DNA of 64,000 nt from a candidate division KSB1 bacterium (GCA_034506255.1 JAPDPX010000004.1:248001-312000), one strand, 5' to 3'; positions 26,209 to 35,895 are shown, numbered from the stretch's first letter. A program made the numbers and translations. The notes: a model not told the origin generated them from the letters alone.

Positions 26209-26627
26209 TGCGTCAAGTTTCCCACATCCTGACTCTCCCCACGACGGGCAAGGGTTTGTATGAGTTCACCCGCGAGGTGCGGCGCTGGCTGGCGGAAATG
26301 CGGGCTGCCACCGGCCTGCTGACCGTCTTCGTGCAGCATACCTCCGCCTCGTTGCTGATTCAGGAAAATGCCGATCCCGAGGTGCAGCGCGATTTGGAGC
26401 GCTTCTTTCGCCGGCTGGTGCCGGAGGGCGACGCCCTGTTTCACCATCGCGCCGAGGGGCCGGATGACATGCCGGCGCATGTGCGGGCGGCGCTGACCGC
26501 AACTTCGCTCGGCATTCCCGTGCAAAACGGCGAGCCTGTCCTGGGCACGTGGCAGGGCATTTATCTCTATGAGCATCGCAACACCCCGCATCGCCGGCGC
26601 ATTGTGCTGCATTTCATTGGTGATTGA
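26208..26627 (+). CDS. yjbQ: YjbQ/UPF0047 family protein
   Basis: 139 aa, the usual family length. Diagnostic motifs are VFVQHTSASLLIQENADPEV near residue 45, RAEGPDDMPAHVRAALTATS near residue 90, and GTWQGIYLYEHR near the C-terminus. His and Glu/Asp residues in these motifs form the conserved cleft. Members complement thiamine-phosphate synthase mutants weakly, but the physiological role is unsettled. The ATG at 26208 is used; a GTG at 26205 is also in frame. It overlaps the stop of the broken ATPase gene upstream. Confidence 0.93.
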   Translation: MRQVSHILTLPTTGKGLYEFTREVRRWLAEMRAATGLLTVFVQHTSASLLIQENADPEVQRDLERFFRRLVPEGDALFHHRAEGPDDMPAHVRAALTATSLGIPVQNGEPVLGTWQGIYLYEHRNTPHRRRIVLHFIGD

Positions 26628-26687
26628 GACGGCACCGTTTGCGAAATCATGCGGCTGGTATGAGTTCATGACTCTTTGGAGGAAGGA

Positions 26688-29405
26688 ATGTCCCGCACCC
26701 CGTGGTTGTTGCTGTGCCCGAGTGCGACTTTGCTCGCCTGTTTTACCCTGCAGGCACAGATCTTGGAATTCTATCCCGGCGCGGTTTATCATCCTGCGAT
26801 TCCCACACTCAAACAAGTCATTGGCCATGACTGGGCGGAAAAAGTCACGCTGCCGCATGAAGCGGAGCGCTATTTGCAGACGCTGACCGGCAGCTCGCCC
26901 CATCTAAAGTTGGTGAAGTACGCCGAGTCGTGGGAGGGCCGTGCGCTGCACTATCTCATCGTCGCTTCCGAGAAAAATATGCGCCGCCGCGACGAGATCA
27001 AAAAGGCGATGCGGCAGCTCGCCGCCGGCCGCGGCCTTTCTCCGGCACAGGCGGAGGAGCTGATCAGCAGCATGCCGGTGATTGTCTGGCTGAGCTACGG
27101 GGTGCACGGCAACGAAATCTCCAGTCCGGAGGCGGCGCTGCTCCTCGCCTATCATCTCACCGCCGCGCAAAATGATTCCGTGCGCAACCGCATTCTGGAG
27201 AATTGCGTGGTGATCATCGACCCGTTGCAAAACCCCGATGGTCGCGACCGCTATGTCAACTACCTGCGCCAAACCCAGGGCCGCTGGCCGGATGAACAGC
27301 CGTTGGCCGCCGAGCACAACGAACCCTGGCCCTCCGGCCGCACCAATCATTACCTCTTCGACATGAATCGCGACTGGTTTGCCCTCACCCAGCCCGAAAC
27401 CGCCGGCCGCGTCCGCAGCTTTCTGGAATGGTACCCGCAGGTCTTTGTCGATCTGCACGAGATGGGCTTCAACCAAACCTACTACTTCCCGCCGCCGGCG
27501 AATCCCCATAATCCCAACCTCACCGCCGCGCAAATCGACTGGCTCACGCGCTTCGGCCGGAACAATGCCAAATGGTTCGACCGTTTTCGCTTCGACTATT
27601 TCACCCGCGAAATTTTCGACTCCTTCTATCCCGGCTATGGCGAGGGTTGGCCGTTGTTTCAGGGCGCCCTGGGCATGACCTATGAGCAGGCCGGGCCGGA
27701 CGGCCTGGTGATTCGGCGCCAGGACGACACCCTGCTGCGCTACCGCGAGGCGGTGCAGCACCACTTCATTGCCTCGCTCGCCACCGCGGAGATGGCCGCC
27801 AGCCAGCGCGGCGAGCTGCTGCGCCTCTTCTTCAACTATCGCCGCGAAGCCATCGCCGAGGGCACGCGGGAAGCAGTGAAAGAATATGTGTTCCCGCCGG
27901 GCCGCGATCCCAATCGCACTGCCAGGCTTGCCGGCCTGTTGCTGCAGCAGGGCATCGAGGTCAAACGCGCGGAAGCGCCCTTCAGCAACCCCCGGGTGCG
28001 TGATTATTTCACCGGCGCCCTCAGCAGCCGGACGTTTCCCGCCGGCACCTTCGTGGTTTCGCTGGCACAACCAGCGAAGCGGCTGGTGCGCACGCTGCTC
28101 GACCGTCGCACCGAAATCGATCAAGCCTTCATCGCGGAACAATTGCAGCGCCGCAAAAAAAGGCTGCCGGATGAGTTTTATGACGTCACTGCCTGGTCGC
28201 TGCCGCTGCTCTACGGCGTGGAATGCCACCCCGTCGAAACCGCTTCCACCGGCAATCTCACTGTTTTGCAAACACCGCCGCGGCCGCAGGGTCGCGTGCT
28301 CGGCGGCCCGGCCCCCCTGGCTTATTTGCTGCCCTGGGGCAGCAATTCCGCCGCCGCTGCGCTGGCGGCGTTGTTGCAGCAAAATGTCCGTGTGCACACG
28401 ACAGACAAGGAATTCGTGCACAACGGTGTCAAATTCCCGCGCGGCTCGCTCATCATCAAGAGCAGGGATAATCCCGCTGATCTGTTCGAACGGTTGCAAC
28501 GGGTGGCGACGGAATACGGTGTGGAGGTTCATGCCACGGCCAGCTCCTGGGTCACTGAGGGTGTGAATTTTGGCAGCAATCAGGTGCGCTTCATTCCCCC
28601 GCCCAGAGTGGCGCTGGCCTACCATCTGCCCACCAACCCGCCCTCCGCAGGCTGGACGCGCTTTTTGCTCGAACAACAGTATGGCTACCCGGTGACAATC
28701 ATCAACACCTGGCAGCTCGATGCCGCGGACCTCGACAAGTTCAACGTGTTGATCCTGCCGGACGGCTCGGATTATTGGGGCGGCGGCTATACTGCCGTCA
28801 TGCGGGAAGGCCTGGTGCAACGGCTGCAGCATTGGATTCGCAACGGCGGCACCCTCATCACCTTTGGCGACGCGACGCGCTGGCTGACCGAAGAGAAAGT
28901 CGGCCTGCTGGCGACTTCACGCGAGTTGCGCAGCGGCAAACCCGAGCGCAAAGCGACCAAGGACAAAGAAGAGAAGCCCGCCGAAGCGGCCGCGCCGGCC
29001 GCCGCTGTCTATGATTACGCGCAGGCCGTGCAACCCAAAGAGGAATTGCCCGAAGCCACGCCGGGCGCGCTGTTGCGCATCGAGTTGGAGCCGTCGCACT
29101 GGCTGAGTGCCGGCTATGAAGAGGGGTATGCCGTGGTGATGGTCGAAAGCCGCAACATCTACACCCCGCTCACGCTCGACAAGGGGGTGAATGTCGGCGT
29201 CTATGCCGCGGAAGACAGGCTCATTGCCAGCGGTTTCACCTGGGAATCCTCGCGCAAGCAGCTCGCCAACAAAGCCTATCTCATGTATCAACCCTTGGGG
29301 CAGGGACACGTGGTGGCGTTTGCCGAAGATCCCAACTACCGCGCTTTCATGGACGGCCTGAATTTGCTGTTCCTGAACGCGGTGTTGTTTGGCCCGGCGC
29401 ATTGA
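26688..29405 (+). CDS. M14-family zinc carboxypeptidase, secreted
   Basis: 905 aa starting with a signal peptide (LLLCPSATLLACFTLQAQ). The zinc ligands are visible as GVHGNEISSPEA (His-x2-Glu) near residue 145 and FVDLHEMGFNQTY (second His) near residue 265. Between them are the substrate-binding elements IDPLQNPDGRDRYV and FDMNRDWFALTQPE. A long C-terminal region (residues about 560-900) resembles a glutamine-amidotransferase-like domain with the linker KATKDKEEKPAEAAAPAAA. This two-domain architecture is common in bacterial M14-like peptidases of FCB and proteobacterial genomes. GGAGGAAGGA precedes the ATG at 26688. The predicted role is degradation of extracytoplasmic peptides. Confidence 0.9.
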   Translation: MSRTPWLLLCPSATLLACFTLQAQILEFYPGAVYHPAIPTLKQVIGHDWAEKVTLPHEAERYLQTLTGSSPHLKLVKYAESWEGRALHYLIVASEKNMRRRDEIKKAMRQLAAGRGLSPAQAEELISSMPVIVWLSYGVHGNEISSPEAALLLAYHLTAAQNDSVRNRILENCVVIIDPLQNPDGRDRYVNYLRQTQGRWPDEQPLAAEHNEPWPSGRTNHYLFDMNRDWFALTQPETAGRVRSFLEWYPQVFVDLHEMGFNQTYYFPPPANPHNPNLTAAQIDWLTRFGRNNAKWFDRFRFDYFTREIFDSFYPGYGEGWPLFQGALGMTYEQAGPDGLVIRRQDDTLLRYREAVQHHFIASLATAEMAASQRGELLRLFFNYRREAIAEGTREAVKEYVFPPGRDPNRTARLAGLLLQQGIEVKRAEAPFSNPRVRDYFTGALSSRTFPAGTFVVSLAQPAKRLVRTLLDRRTEIDQAFIAEQLQRRKKRLPDEFYDVTAWSLPLLYGVECHPVETASTGNLTVLQTPPRPQGRVLGGPAPLAYLLPWGSNSAAAALAALLQQNVRVHTTDKEFVHNGVKFPRGSLIIKSRDNPADLFERLQRVATEYGVEVHATASSWVTEGVNFGSNQVRFIPPPRVALAYHLPTNPPSAGWTRFLLEQQYGYPVTIINTWQLDAADLDKFNVLILPDGSDYWGGGYTAVMREGLVQRLQHWIRNGGTLITFGDATRWLTEEKVGLLATSRELRSGKPERKATKDKEEKPAEAAAPAAAVYDYAQAVQPKEELPEATPGALLRIELEPSHWLSAGYEEGYAVVMVESRNIYTPLTLDKGVNVGVYAAEDRLIASGFTWESSRKQLANKAYLMYQPLGQGHVVAFAEDPNYRAFMDGLNLLFLNAVLFGPAH

Positions 29406-29855
29406 GCGCCAATTTGCCGCCGGCGGGCGATGCTGTTGCCGGCCAGCCGCATGCAACACCGCCTGACCGCTTGCTCATCGACAGGCACAGGTTGCCGGCG
29501 GACGCCGCGGGGCCGGGCCGTATTTTATTGACACAGGGAATGAATATCTCGTTGTAATGTCCCAGTTACGGTTGGAGACGGTCGCGCAGACATCATCTTG
29601 TCTGCAGGCAGGGATGCCTGCGCTACTCCCCACAGGTTCCTGAGAGATTAAATCTCGTTGCCTGCCGGAGCAGCACCATGACCACTGCCTTCCTGCCAGC
29701 CGGGGTCATGTAAAGCTTTGGACCACTGAGCGCCGCAGTTCACGGGATTGGCCGGCATGACAATGGGGGGAGCTCGCACCGGCAAATCCAGGCGGCAGGC
29801 CAATGGCTTTGCGCCTCCGGCAACGTCAGCCGAAAATGCAGCAAGGAGAGTACGC
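29406..29855. other. Intergenic region with double-hairpin repeat
   Basis: 450 bases without a supported gene. A double hairpin at 29584-29625 (GCGCAGAC...GTCTGC then GCAGG...CCTGC) is the same module as in the interior of both 276-bp MITEs, here without the MITE ends. Confidence 0.55.
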
Positions 29856-31316
29856 ATGCAGGAGCAAACGCAAGCGGCAGCGCGCGTGCGGGCGCGGCCG
29901 CCGGCCCGCCATTTTCTGTTGTGTGCCGTTCTCACCGCATTACTCCTCACCCCCGCGCGGCAAATCGCTGCGCAAGCGCAACAGACTTCCCGCGGCGTGC
30001 CGGCCGCAACACCGGATTTCGTGCCGGCCGTCAGGCGCATTCTGCCCTCGGTGGTGGCGGTCTCCTGCCTGCGCATCCTTTCCGCGCAGGATTTGCAGCT
30101 TTATCGTGAACGCAGACCACGCGACCGTGGCCGGGAGTTCGAGCCGCCGCCCGAGTTGCAACAGCGCAGCACCGGCGCCGGCCTGATCATCTCTGCCGAC
30201 GGCCATGTGCTCACCAACACCCACGTGGTGGAATTCGCCGACAAAATCACCGTGACGTTGCACGATCAGCGCACCTTTCCGGCACAAGTGCTCGGCGCGG
30301 ATCCGCTTTCCGAAATTGCGGTGCTGAAAATCGCGGCGACCGGGTTGCAACCGGCGGTGCTGGGAAATTCGCAGGCCACACAGGTGGGCGAATGGGTGCT
30401 GGCGGTCGGCAATCCGCTGGAGCTGCGGTTCACGGTGACGGCCGGCATCGTGAGTGCGAAGGGCCGGCAGCTCAATGTGATTCAGGAAAGTTTTGGCGTC
30501 GAGTATTTTCTGCAAACCGATGCCGCCATCAACCCCGGCAACAGCGGCGGCGGGCTGTTCAACCTCAATGGCGAAGCGATCGGCCTCATTACGGCGATCG
30601 CCACGGAAACGGGCTATGATGTCGGGCTGGGCTTTGCGGTGCCGATCGATTTGGCCATGCGCATCGCGGCGGACTTGATGCGAAGCGGCAAGGTTGTGCG
30701 CGGCTATCTCGGCGTGGTGCTGCGGCCGGTGAAAGAGTTGGAGGCACGTGCCCTGGGGTTGACGGTGCCCACCGGGGTTTTCATCGATGACCTCTATGCC
30801 GGCAGCCCGGCCGAGCTTGCCGGCCTGCAGCCCGCCGATGTCATCCTCCGCATTGATGGCGTGCCGGTGAAGCAAACCAACGAGGTACAGGCGCGCATTG
30901 CTGCGCTGAAACCGGGCACGCGGATCACGCTCGAGATTTTCCGTGAGCAGCGCGTGTTGACAGTGCGTGCACGGCTCGCCGAGCTGCCGGCCAACGAGAC
31001 GTTGTCGCCGCCGCCCGGCCCCCTGCCGGCATTCGAGAATCAGGGTATTCAAGCGGTGAACCTTGGCAGCTTGGAAGAATCGGATTTGCGGAAACCCTGG
31101 CGGGGCGGGGTGAAAGTAACGGCGGTGGCGCGCTACAGCCCGGCGGAACAAGCCGGGCTCATGGTGGATGACATCATCGTGGCGGTGAATCGCCAGCCGG
31201 TGCACACCACCGGCGAGCTGGCCGAGCAGTTGCGCCGTTTTGCGGCCGGCTCGGCAGTGATGCTGGCAGTGTTGCGCGCCGCCGGGCTGTATCACCTCTT
31301 TCTCGAAGTTTATTGA
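29856..31316 (+). CDS. HtrA/DegP-family serine protease with two PDZ domains
   Basis: 486 aa. An N-terminal signal/anchor helix (FLLCAVLTALLLTPARQIAA) is followed by a trypsin-like domain with a complete triad: His in LTNTHVVEF, Asp in ADPLSEIAVLK and Ser in NPGNSGGGLF. PDZ1 (about residues 270-370) contains GYLGVVLRPV and GSPAELAGLQPADVILRIDG. PDZ2 (about 400-486) contains YSPAEQAGLMVDDIIVAVNR. It is a periplasmic quality-control protease/chaperone. The AAGGAGAG ribosome-binding site decides for the ATG at 29856 over longer in-frame starts. Confidence 0.93.
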   Translation: MQEQTQAAARVRARPPARHFLLCAVLTALLLTPARQIAAQAQQTSRGVPAATPDFVPAVRRILPSVVAVSCLRILSAQDLQLYRERRPRDRGREFEPPPELQQRSTGAGLIISADGHVLTNTHVVEFADKITVTLHDQRTFPAQVLGADPLSEIAVLKIAATGLQPAVLGNSQATQVGEWVLAVGNPLELRFTVTAGIVSAKGRQLNVIQESFGVEYFLQTDAAINPGNSGGGLFNLNGEAIGLITAIATETGYDVGLGFAVPIDLAMRIAADLMRSGKVVRGYLGVVLRPVKELEARALGLTVPTGVFIDDLYAGSPAELAGLQPADVILRIDGVPVKQTNEVQARIAALKPGTRITLEIFREQRVLTVRARLAELPANETLSPPPGPLPAFENQGIQAVNLGSLEESDLRKPWRGGVKVTAVARYSPAEQAGLMVDDIIVAVNRQPVHTTGELAEQLRRFAAGSAVMLAVLRAAGLYHLFLEVY

Positions 31317-31527
31317 AGCGGCGCGGCGGCTTTGCGCCACCCCGATCCTGCTCGAAAGCAGCCTGTGGTGCCAGGGGTTTTCGCCCCGGTCCATGCCGCC
31401 TGGTTTTCCGGGAAGCGTGCGTGCCGGGCGCGGCAGGGTCGTGGAAATCGCGGGGAAGATGGGCACGCCGGCCGGAGGCATGCTTCGCGGCGGCCGGCGG
31501 CGAGGCGGGGAGTCCGGTGCCGGAGTT

Positions 31528-34485
31528 TCAGGAATGGCGATACGCCACCGTTTTGCCGAAACGGGCGTGAATCAGTTTCATCAAGGCTGCCACCAGCGGG
31601 TCCATCACCGGTCTGGGGCAGCGGGTATTGCGCAACACCTGTTTGAGTTGGCGCCGCATTTCGCGCTGAACGTCCTCTTTGGTGTTCCAATCGATGATTT
31701 CCATCCAGGGCGCGATGGCGGCGAGCATTTCCGTGGCCATCAGACGGTGTTGTTCCCGCCGTTGGGCGGCTTCCGCGGCGTCGGCGGCGAGATAGGTCTG
31801 CAGAATGCCGAACACCGCAAAGGCATCCTCCGAAAGCTGCAATTCGCCGGCGGCCGCCGCCGGTCCCGCGCGCAAGATCGCAATCTGCTCCCACAACCGG
31901 CGCTGTGTCTCGTTGTCATCGCAGCGCCCCTGCATCCGCTCGCGCAGAATCTCTTCGGTGTGCTGCAACAACCTGCCGTAGAAGGCAGGATCGCGCGCCA
32001 GACGCACGCTGGCTTCGTGCAGCAGCGCATGCTGCAGCCGGGCCAGCCGTGCCAGCGGCGAAGTCAGGCGCGCCACTTCCGTTTCGAAGCTCCTGTCGTA
32101 AACTGAAACATACTCCTTCAGGCTGAGTGGTGGCACTGCTTCGACATGGCGCGCCATCATCTCGCGCACTTTGGGGCTGGGCTGCGCTGCGGCCAGGGAT
32201 TCATCGAAATAAAAGCTGGCTGCCTGTTGCCGGATCGTGTCGAACCAGCGTGCCTCGCCCAGCAATTTGCGGGCCTGTGCATGGGGCAGCAGAGAATCGA
32301 GCAGGCGGACAAAAGCGCGGAAAGTCTTGCCGAAGGTCTGGCGTGCCTCGGCTGGCGCCAGCGCGAGCAGCCACTGCTCGGTGCTCAGGCGGGAGAGATG
32401 CGTCTCGAAACACCCGAGCACCGCCAGATGACAGCGCTGCAATTCCGCGAAACGGGCGGCGGTGAAGCGCGGAGTGAGCACCTGCTGCACCTCCAGCGGA
32501 TCGAACACCGCGAGCGCTTCGTCAAGATTCGTGGTGACGCCCCAGTAATCCACCAGCAGGCCGTTCAACTTGAACGGCGGGTGCTGCAGGGCGGTGAGAC
32601 CGACCAGGTGCAACAGGCCTGCGCCGGCCGCCGGTTGATCGAGATAGATTGTCTGCAGCTCCGGCGGCGGTGTGACCAGCCCGGCAAGGGAACTGGTGAT
32701 CAACAGCAGCGGCCCGGTTTCGGTGTGCAGCCGGTGCAGGGCATGGCTGTGGTCGGGAATATTGAGATAGAGATCGCGCCAGGGGCTGTCGGCTGCCGGC
32801 GCCTGGGCAAAGCGCACCGCCATCGGCGCAAAGTTGCGCGCGGCGAGCGCCTGATGGTACAGCGCGGTGGCCTGATCGCTGTGGGTAAGCAGCATGGCTT
32901 TGCAGCCATTGGCAGCGACATTGTGCGTGAAATGTTCAATCAGGTTCGCGGCAATGGCGGCGATGCGATCGAATTGCAGTGCCACCTGCACTTCACGGCT
33001 GCCGGCTGCCGATCCGGCCGGAGAGGCCGGTTGTATTTGCCGTTCCGGCAGCGGGCTTTCATGGTAAACCGGCACCAACAACTCATCCTGCCGGGCCTCG
33101 CGGTAGGTGTAGCGATGCAGATAATCACGCATGCCCGGGGGAAGCTGCTGTCGTTCACGGGGCGGGGGCGTGGCCGTTATTCCCACCAGGCAAGCATGCG
33201 GCAAGCATTGCCTGAGACGGCCGGCCCACTCCGTCAATTCGTCGTGATTCGGGCAGTCGAGGAGCGCGAGGGTGGCGTGCGCAGGCGGCGGTGCCGCGCC
33301 CTCCGCCAGAACAGCGGGCGGCGCCTCATTCGCGGCAAAACACCCGGTGTTTGCCAGCAGCACGGCGCCCGGATGGCGATGCAGCAGGTGCAGCAGCAGA
33401 TCGGCTTGCCCGGCCTGCAACGGCGCCGGCAGGCCGTGATGTTCGCAGGCCTCGATGAGCTGGCGCCGGGTTTTCTCACAATCCGTGATGAGCAGGAGTG
33501 TGGTTCGGTGCCAGGCGGCCAGGTGCCGCAATTTCACCACCAGCGCACTGAGCGTCTTGCTTCTGCCGGTTCCCAGCGGATGCCAAATGATGCCGCCATC
33601 CTCCGGCCGGATTGCCGCACCCTTGCTGCGCAGCAAGTGACGCACGGTCAGTTGCACCGCCTGCCATTGATGCGGTCGTGTCAGACGCGCATGTTCCACC
33701 AGTGGAAAGGGCGCAAAAAAAACGAAGCCACGCACCAGATCCAGAAGATTGCCGGGCGCCAGCAAACCGGCAAGCAGCGCGTCGGCCGGCGTGGGAAAAT
33801 CGGAAAGCCGGGAGGGCAGGGAGGCCAGCCGCCGCCGCAGCTCCTCCAGATTGAGTGGAAAGGGATCCGGCCACGGGCGGAATGCCCCGGGCGGAGAGCC
33901 GGGCGCAGCATAGTATGCCGCGTCTTTTTGCAGGATCAACAACAATTGCACGCAATGAAACAGGCGGGGAACACCGGCGGGCTGCTGCAATTCTTCCAGC
34001 CGCGCCCAGCCCTGCGCCAAACCGGCCGGACCCGATGCCGCAATTTCCGCGACTACCAGCGGAATACCATTGACAAAGATGACGAGATCGAGCGCCTGCT
34101 GGCCGGTGAAGCCCGGCACAGTGAACTGCTCGACCAGGAGAAATTCATTGTTCTCGGGATGGTCAAAATCGAAGTAATAACCGGGGCCAAATGCTTGATT
34201 CGAACGGGCGGGGGGAGCGGCACGGATGAGCTTGCGGTGGATTTGCCGGCGAATGGTTGCCAGCGGTGACGCGGAAGCCGGCGACAGCTCGGCCAATACC
34301 TGGGTGAGAGGTGGGGCACCGGGACGCATCTGCAGCCGGGTGAGCAGCAGGGTCTCGCTGGCACTGTGGCGTTCCTGCTGGAAGCCTTCCTCGGCGCCGT
34401 GCACATAGCGATAGCCGAAACCGTGCACCAGCAGTTCCGTTACCGTCCGCGCGATTTCAAAGTAATCCGGGGTTTTCAGGCTCAT
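31528..34485 (-). CDS. Orphan HsdR-like protein with all catalytic motifs degenerate
   Basis: 985 aa in one uninterrupted frame. It aligns by eye along its length with type I restriction subunit R, including the active-looking copy at 50579-53740, but key residues are changed. The nuclease core reads FVNGIPLVVAEIAASG where the active copy has [14 protein letters not shown] (Glu kept, Lys lost). Walker A reads WHPLGTGRSKT against [11 protein letters not shown]. Walker B/DEAH reads LLDCPNHDEL against [10 protein letters not shown]. Motif III reads GITATP. The QAIARVNR helicase arginine motif is replaced by LVGLTALQH. No hsdM or hsdS flanks it. The likely nature is a conserved pseudoenzyme; an alternative is a slowly decaying gene that has not yet acquired stops. 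Confidence 0.8.
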   Translation of the reverse strand: MSLKTPDYFEIARTVTELLVHGFGYRYVHGAEEGFQQERHSASETLLLTRLQMRPGAPPLTQVLAELSPASASPLATIRRQIHRKLIRAAPPARSNQAFGPGYYFDFDHPENNEFLLVEQFTVPGFTGQQALDLVIFVNGIPLVVAEIAASGPAGLAQGWARLEELQQPAGVPRLFHCVQLLLILQKDAAYYAAPGSPPGAFRPWPDPFPLNLEELRRRLASLPSRLSDFPTPADALLAGLLAPGNLLDLVRGFVFFAPFPLVEHARLTRPHQWQAVQLTVRHLLRSKGAAIRPEDGGIIWHPLGTGRSKTLSALVVKLRHLAAWHRTTLLLITDCEKTRRQLIEACEHHGLPAPLQAGQADLLLHLLHRHPGAVLLANTGCFAANEAPPAVLAEGAAPPPAHATLALLDCPNHDELTEWAGRLRQCLPHACLVGITATPPPRERQQLPPGMRDYLHRYTYREARQDELLVPVYHESPLPERQIQPASPAGSAAGSREVQVALQFDRIAAIAANLIEHFTHNVAANGCKAMLLTHSDQATALYHQALAARNFAPMAVRFAQAPAADSPWRDLYLNIPDHSHALHRLHTETGPLLLITSSLAGLVTPPPELQTIYLDQPAAGAGLLHLVGLTALQHPPFKLNGLLVDYWGVTTNLDEALAVFDPLEVQQVLTPRFTAARFAELQRCHLAVLGCFETHLSRLSTEQWLLALAPAEARQTFGKTFRAFVRLLDSLLPHAQARKLLGEARWFDTIRQQAASFYFDESLAAAQPSPKVREMMARHVEAVPPLSLKEYVSVYDRSFETEVARLTSPLARLARLQHALLHEASVRLARDPAFYGRLLQHTEEILRERMQGRCDDNETQRRLWEQIAILRAGPAAAAGELQLSEDAFAVFGILQTYLAADAAEAAQRREQHRLMATEMLAAIAPWMEIIDWNTKEDVQREMRRQLKQVLRNTRCPRPVMDPLVAALMKLIHARFGKTVAYRHS

Positions 34486-34571
34486 GGCCGTGTAATCGGA
34501 ATGGAGGAAGCCGGGGGCCGCGAGGGCTGGCGGCGGCGCGTTCGCACCTGCGCCGGTGGCGGCCGGCCGGA

Positions 34572-35456
34572 TTAAAGCCCCAAGTCCACCACGGTGGGCT
34601 GGCTGCCGGAGTAATCGTAAAAACCCCGGCCGGTCTTCCTGCCGTGCAAACCGGCGAGCACCATTTTGCGCAGCAGAGGCGGCGGTGCATATTTCGCGTC
34701 GTGATATTCTTCAAACATGATGTTGGCGATCGCGAGCGTGGTGTCCAGGCCGACGAAATCGAGCAGCGTCAGCGGGCCCATGGGATGGCCGCAACCGAGC
34801 ATCATGCCTTTGTCGATGTCCGCCACCGAAGCCACACCATTTTCCACGGCGCGGATGGCATCCAGCAGATAGGGCACCAGAAGCAGATTGACCACAAACC
34901 CGGAATTATCTTTGCAGGCGATGGGTTCCTTGCCCAGGGTTTTGGCGAAGGCAAAAGCGGTTTGGAAAGTTGCGCTGCTGGTCGCGATCGTGCGCACGAC
35001 TTCCACCAGTTTCATCAGCGGCACGGGATTGAAGAAATGCAGGCCGACGAAGCGATCCGGCCGTTGGGTGGCGGCCGCCATTTCGGTGATGGTGAGCGAG
35101 GAGGTGTTGCTGGCAAAAATGGTGTGACTCGGGCAGCCGCGGTCCAGCTCGGCGAAGATCTCCTTTTTGAGCGGGAGGTTTTCACTCACCGCTTCGATGA
35201 TGAGATCCGCAGGGTGGAGATCCGCCAGACTGGTGGTGCCGTGGAGATTGCCCAGCACGGTTTGTTTCTGCGCCTCGGTGAGTTTGCCCCGGGCGACGCC
35301 CTTGTCCAGAAAATCTTGAATGCGGGCCAGGCCTTTTTGCAGCAATTGCTCATTCACCTCGCGCACGATGGTTTTGTAGCCGGCTTGCGCGCTGACCTGC
35401 GCGATGCCCGAACCCATCAGGCCGCAGCCGACGACGCCAACGGTTTTTATGTCCAT
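34572..35456 (-). CDS. 3-hydroxybutyryl-CoA (3-hydroxyacyl-CoA) dehydrogenase
   Basis: 294 aa, the standard length. The NAD-binding loop is GVVGCGLMGSGIAQVSAQAG. SNTSSLTITEMA and the catalytic-His segment FVGLHFFNPVPLMKLVEVV follow, then PIACKDNSGFVVNLLLVPYL, PMGPLTLLDFVGLDT and the final GRKTGRGFYDY. It reversibly converts 3-hydroxyacyl-CoA to 3-oxoacyl-CoA with NAD. GGAGGAAAG just before the ATG at 35456 decides the start. Together with the thiolase at 49248 it could serve butanoate or short-chain beta-oxidation, although the genes are far apart. Confidence 0.95.
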   Translation of the reverse strand: MDIKTVGVVGCGLMGSGIAQVSAQAGYKTIVREVNEQLLQKGLARIQDFLDKGVARGKLTEAQKQTVLGNLHGTTSLADLHPADLIIEAVSENLPLKKEIFAELDRGCPSHTIFASNTSSLTITEMAAATQRPDRFVGLHFFNPVPLMKLVEVVRTIATSSATFQTAFAFAKTLGKEPIACKDNSGFVVNLLLVPYLLDAIRAVENGVASVADIDKGMMLGCGHPMGPLTLLDFVGLDTTLAIANIMFEEYHDAKYAPPPLLRKMVLAGLHGRKTGRGFYDYSGSQPTVVDLGL

Positions 35457-35514
35457 CTTTCCTCCTCCAGCAAAGTGTCGTGGTGCCAGTTCGTTATCCG
35501 GGATTCGATTAAAC

Positions 35515-35549
35515 AAAAAATGCCAGGCGCTGTGTCACGTCCGGCATTT
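35515..35549 (-). terminator. Rho-independent-like terminator after rpsT
   Basis: On the minus strand AAATGCC (35549-35543) pairs with GGCATTT (35524-35518) and is followed by a T-run, 27 bases after the rpsT stop codon. The loop is 18 bases, longer than usual. Confidence 0.5.
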
Positions 35550-35575
35550 CTCAATATCGGCGGCGGGGGTGAAAA

Positions 35576-35842
35576 TCACGAAGCCTGCGCGGTGAAGCGG
35601 TTGCGATACCTCGCCAGGCGTGCCTTTTGGTTGGCAGCCTTGTTGGGGTGGATGATGCGCCGGCGCGCCATTTTGTCCAGCAGAGAAGAGGCCTCGCGGT
35701 AGAGCTTCTCCGCGGTGGTCAGGTCAGCGGCTGCCAGGACTTTCTTGGTCATGGTTTTCAACTCGGAGCGATAGCTGCGGTTGCGCGCCCGCCGCATTTT
35801 GTCCCTGCGGATGCTTTTTAGGGAGGCAGCATGGTGAGCCAT
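35576..35842 (-). CDS. rpsT: 30S ribosomal protein S20
   Basis: 88 aa, very basic. It has the S20 sequence pattern: MAHHAASLKSIRRDKMRRAR at the N-terminus, SELKTMTKKVLAA in the middle, and RRIIHPNKAANQKARLARYR near the C-terminus. It binds 16S rRNA in the 30S body. A good sigma-70-type promoter lies upstream and a hairpin terminator downstream, so it is monocistronic. Confidence 0.97.
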   Translation of the reverse strand: MAHHAASLKSIRRDKMRRARNRSYRSELKTMTKKVLAAADLTTAEKLYREASSLLDKMARRRIIHPNKAANQKARLARYRNRFTAQAS

Positions 35843-35895
35843 GGATTTCCTAATTGCTTAAATTTGTTCACGATAATTTCTCAAAAACGGACGCC

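Noticed and set aside
26904-28832. 642-codon minus-strand open frame
   Set aside because: Antisense to the M14 peptidase, whose zinc ligands are clear; no features of its own.
31528-35456. Complete second type I restriction system around the HsdR-like protein
   Set aside because: The neighbours are an HtrA protease and 3-hydroxyacyl-CoA dehydrogenase; there is no hsdM or hsdS within 15 kb, and the motifs are degenerate.
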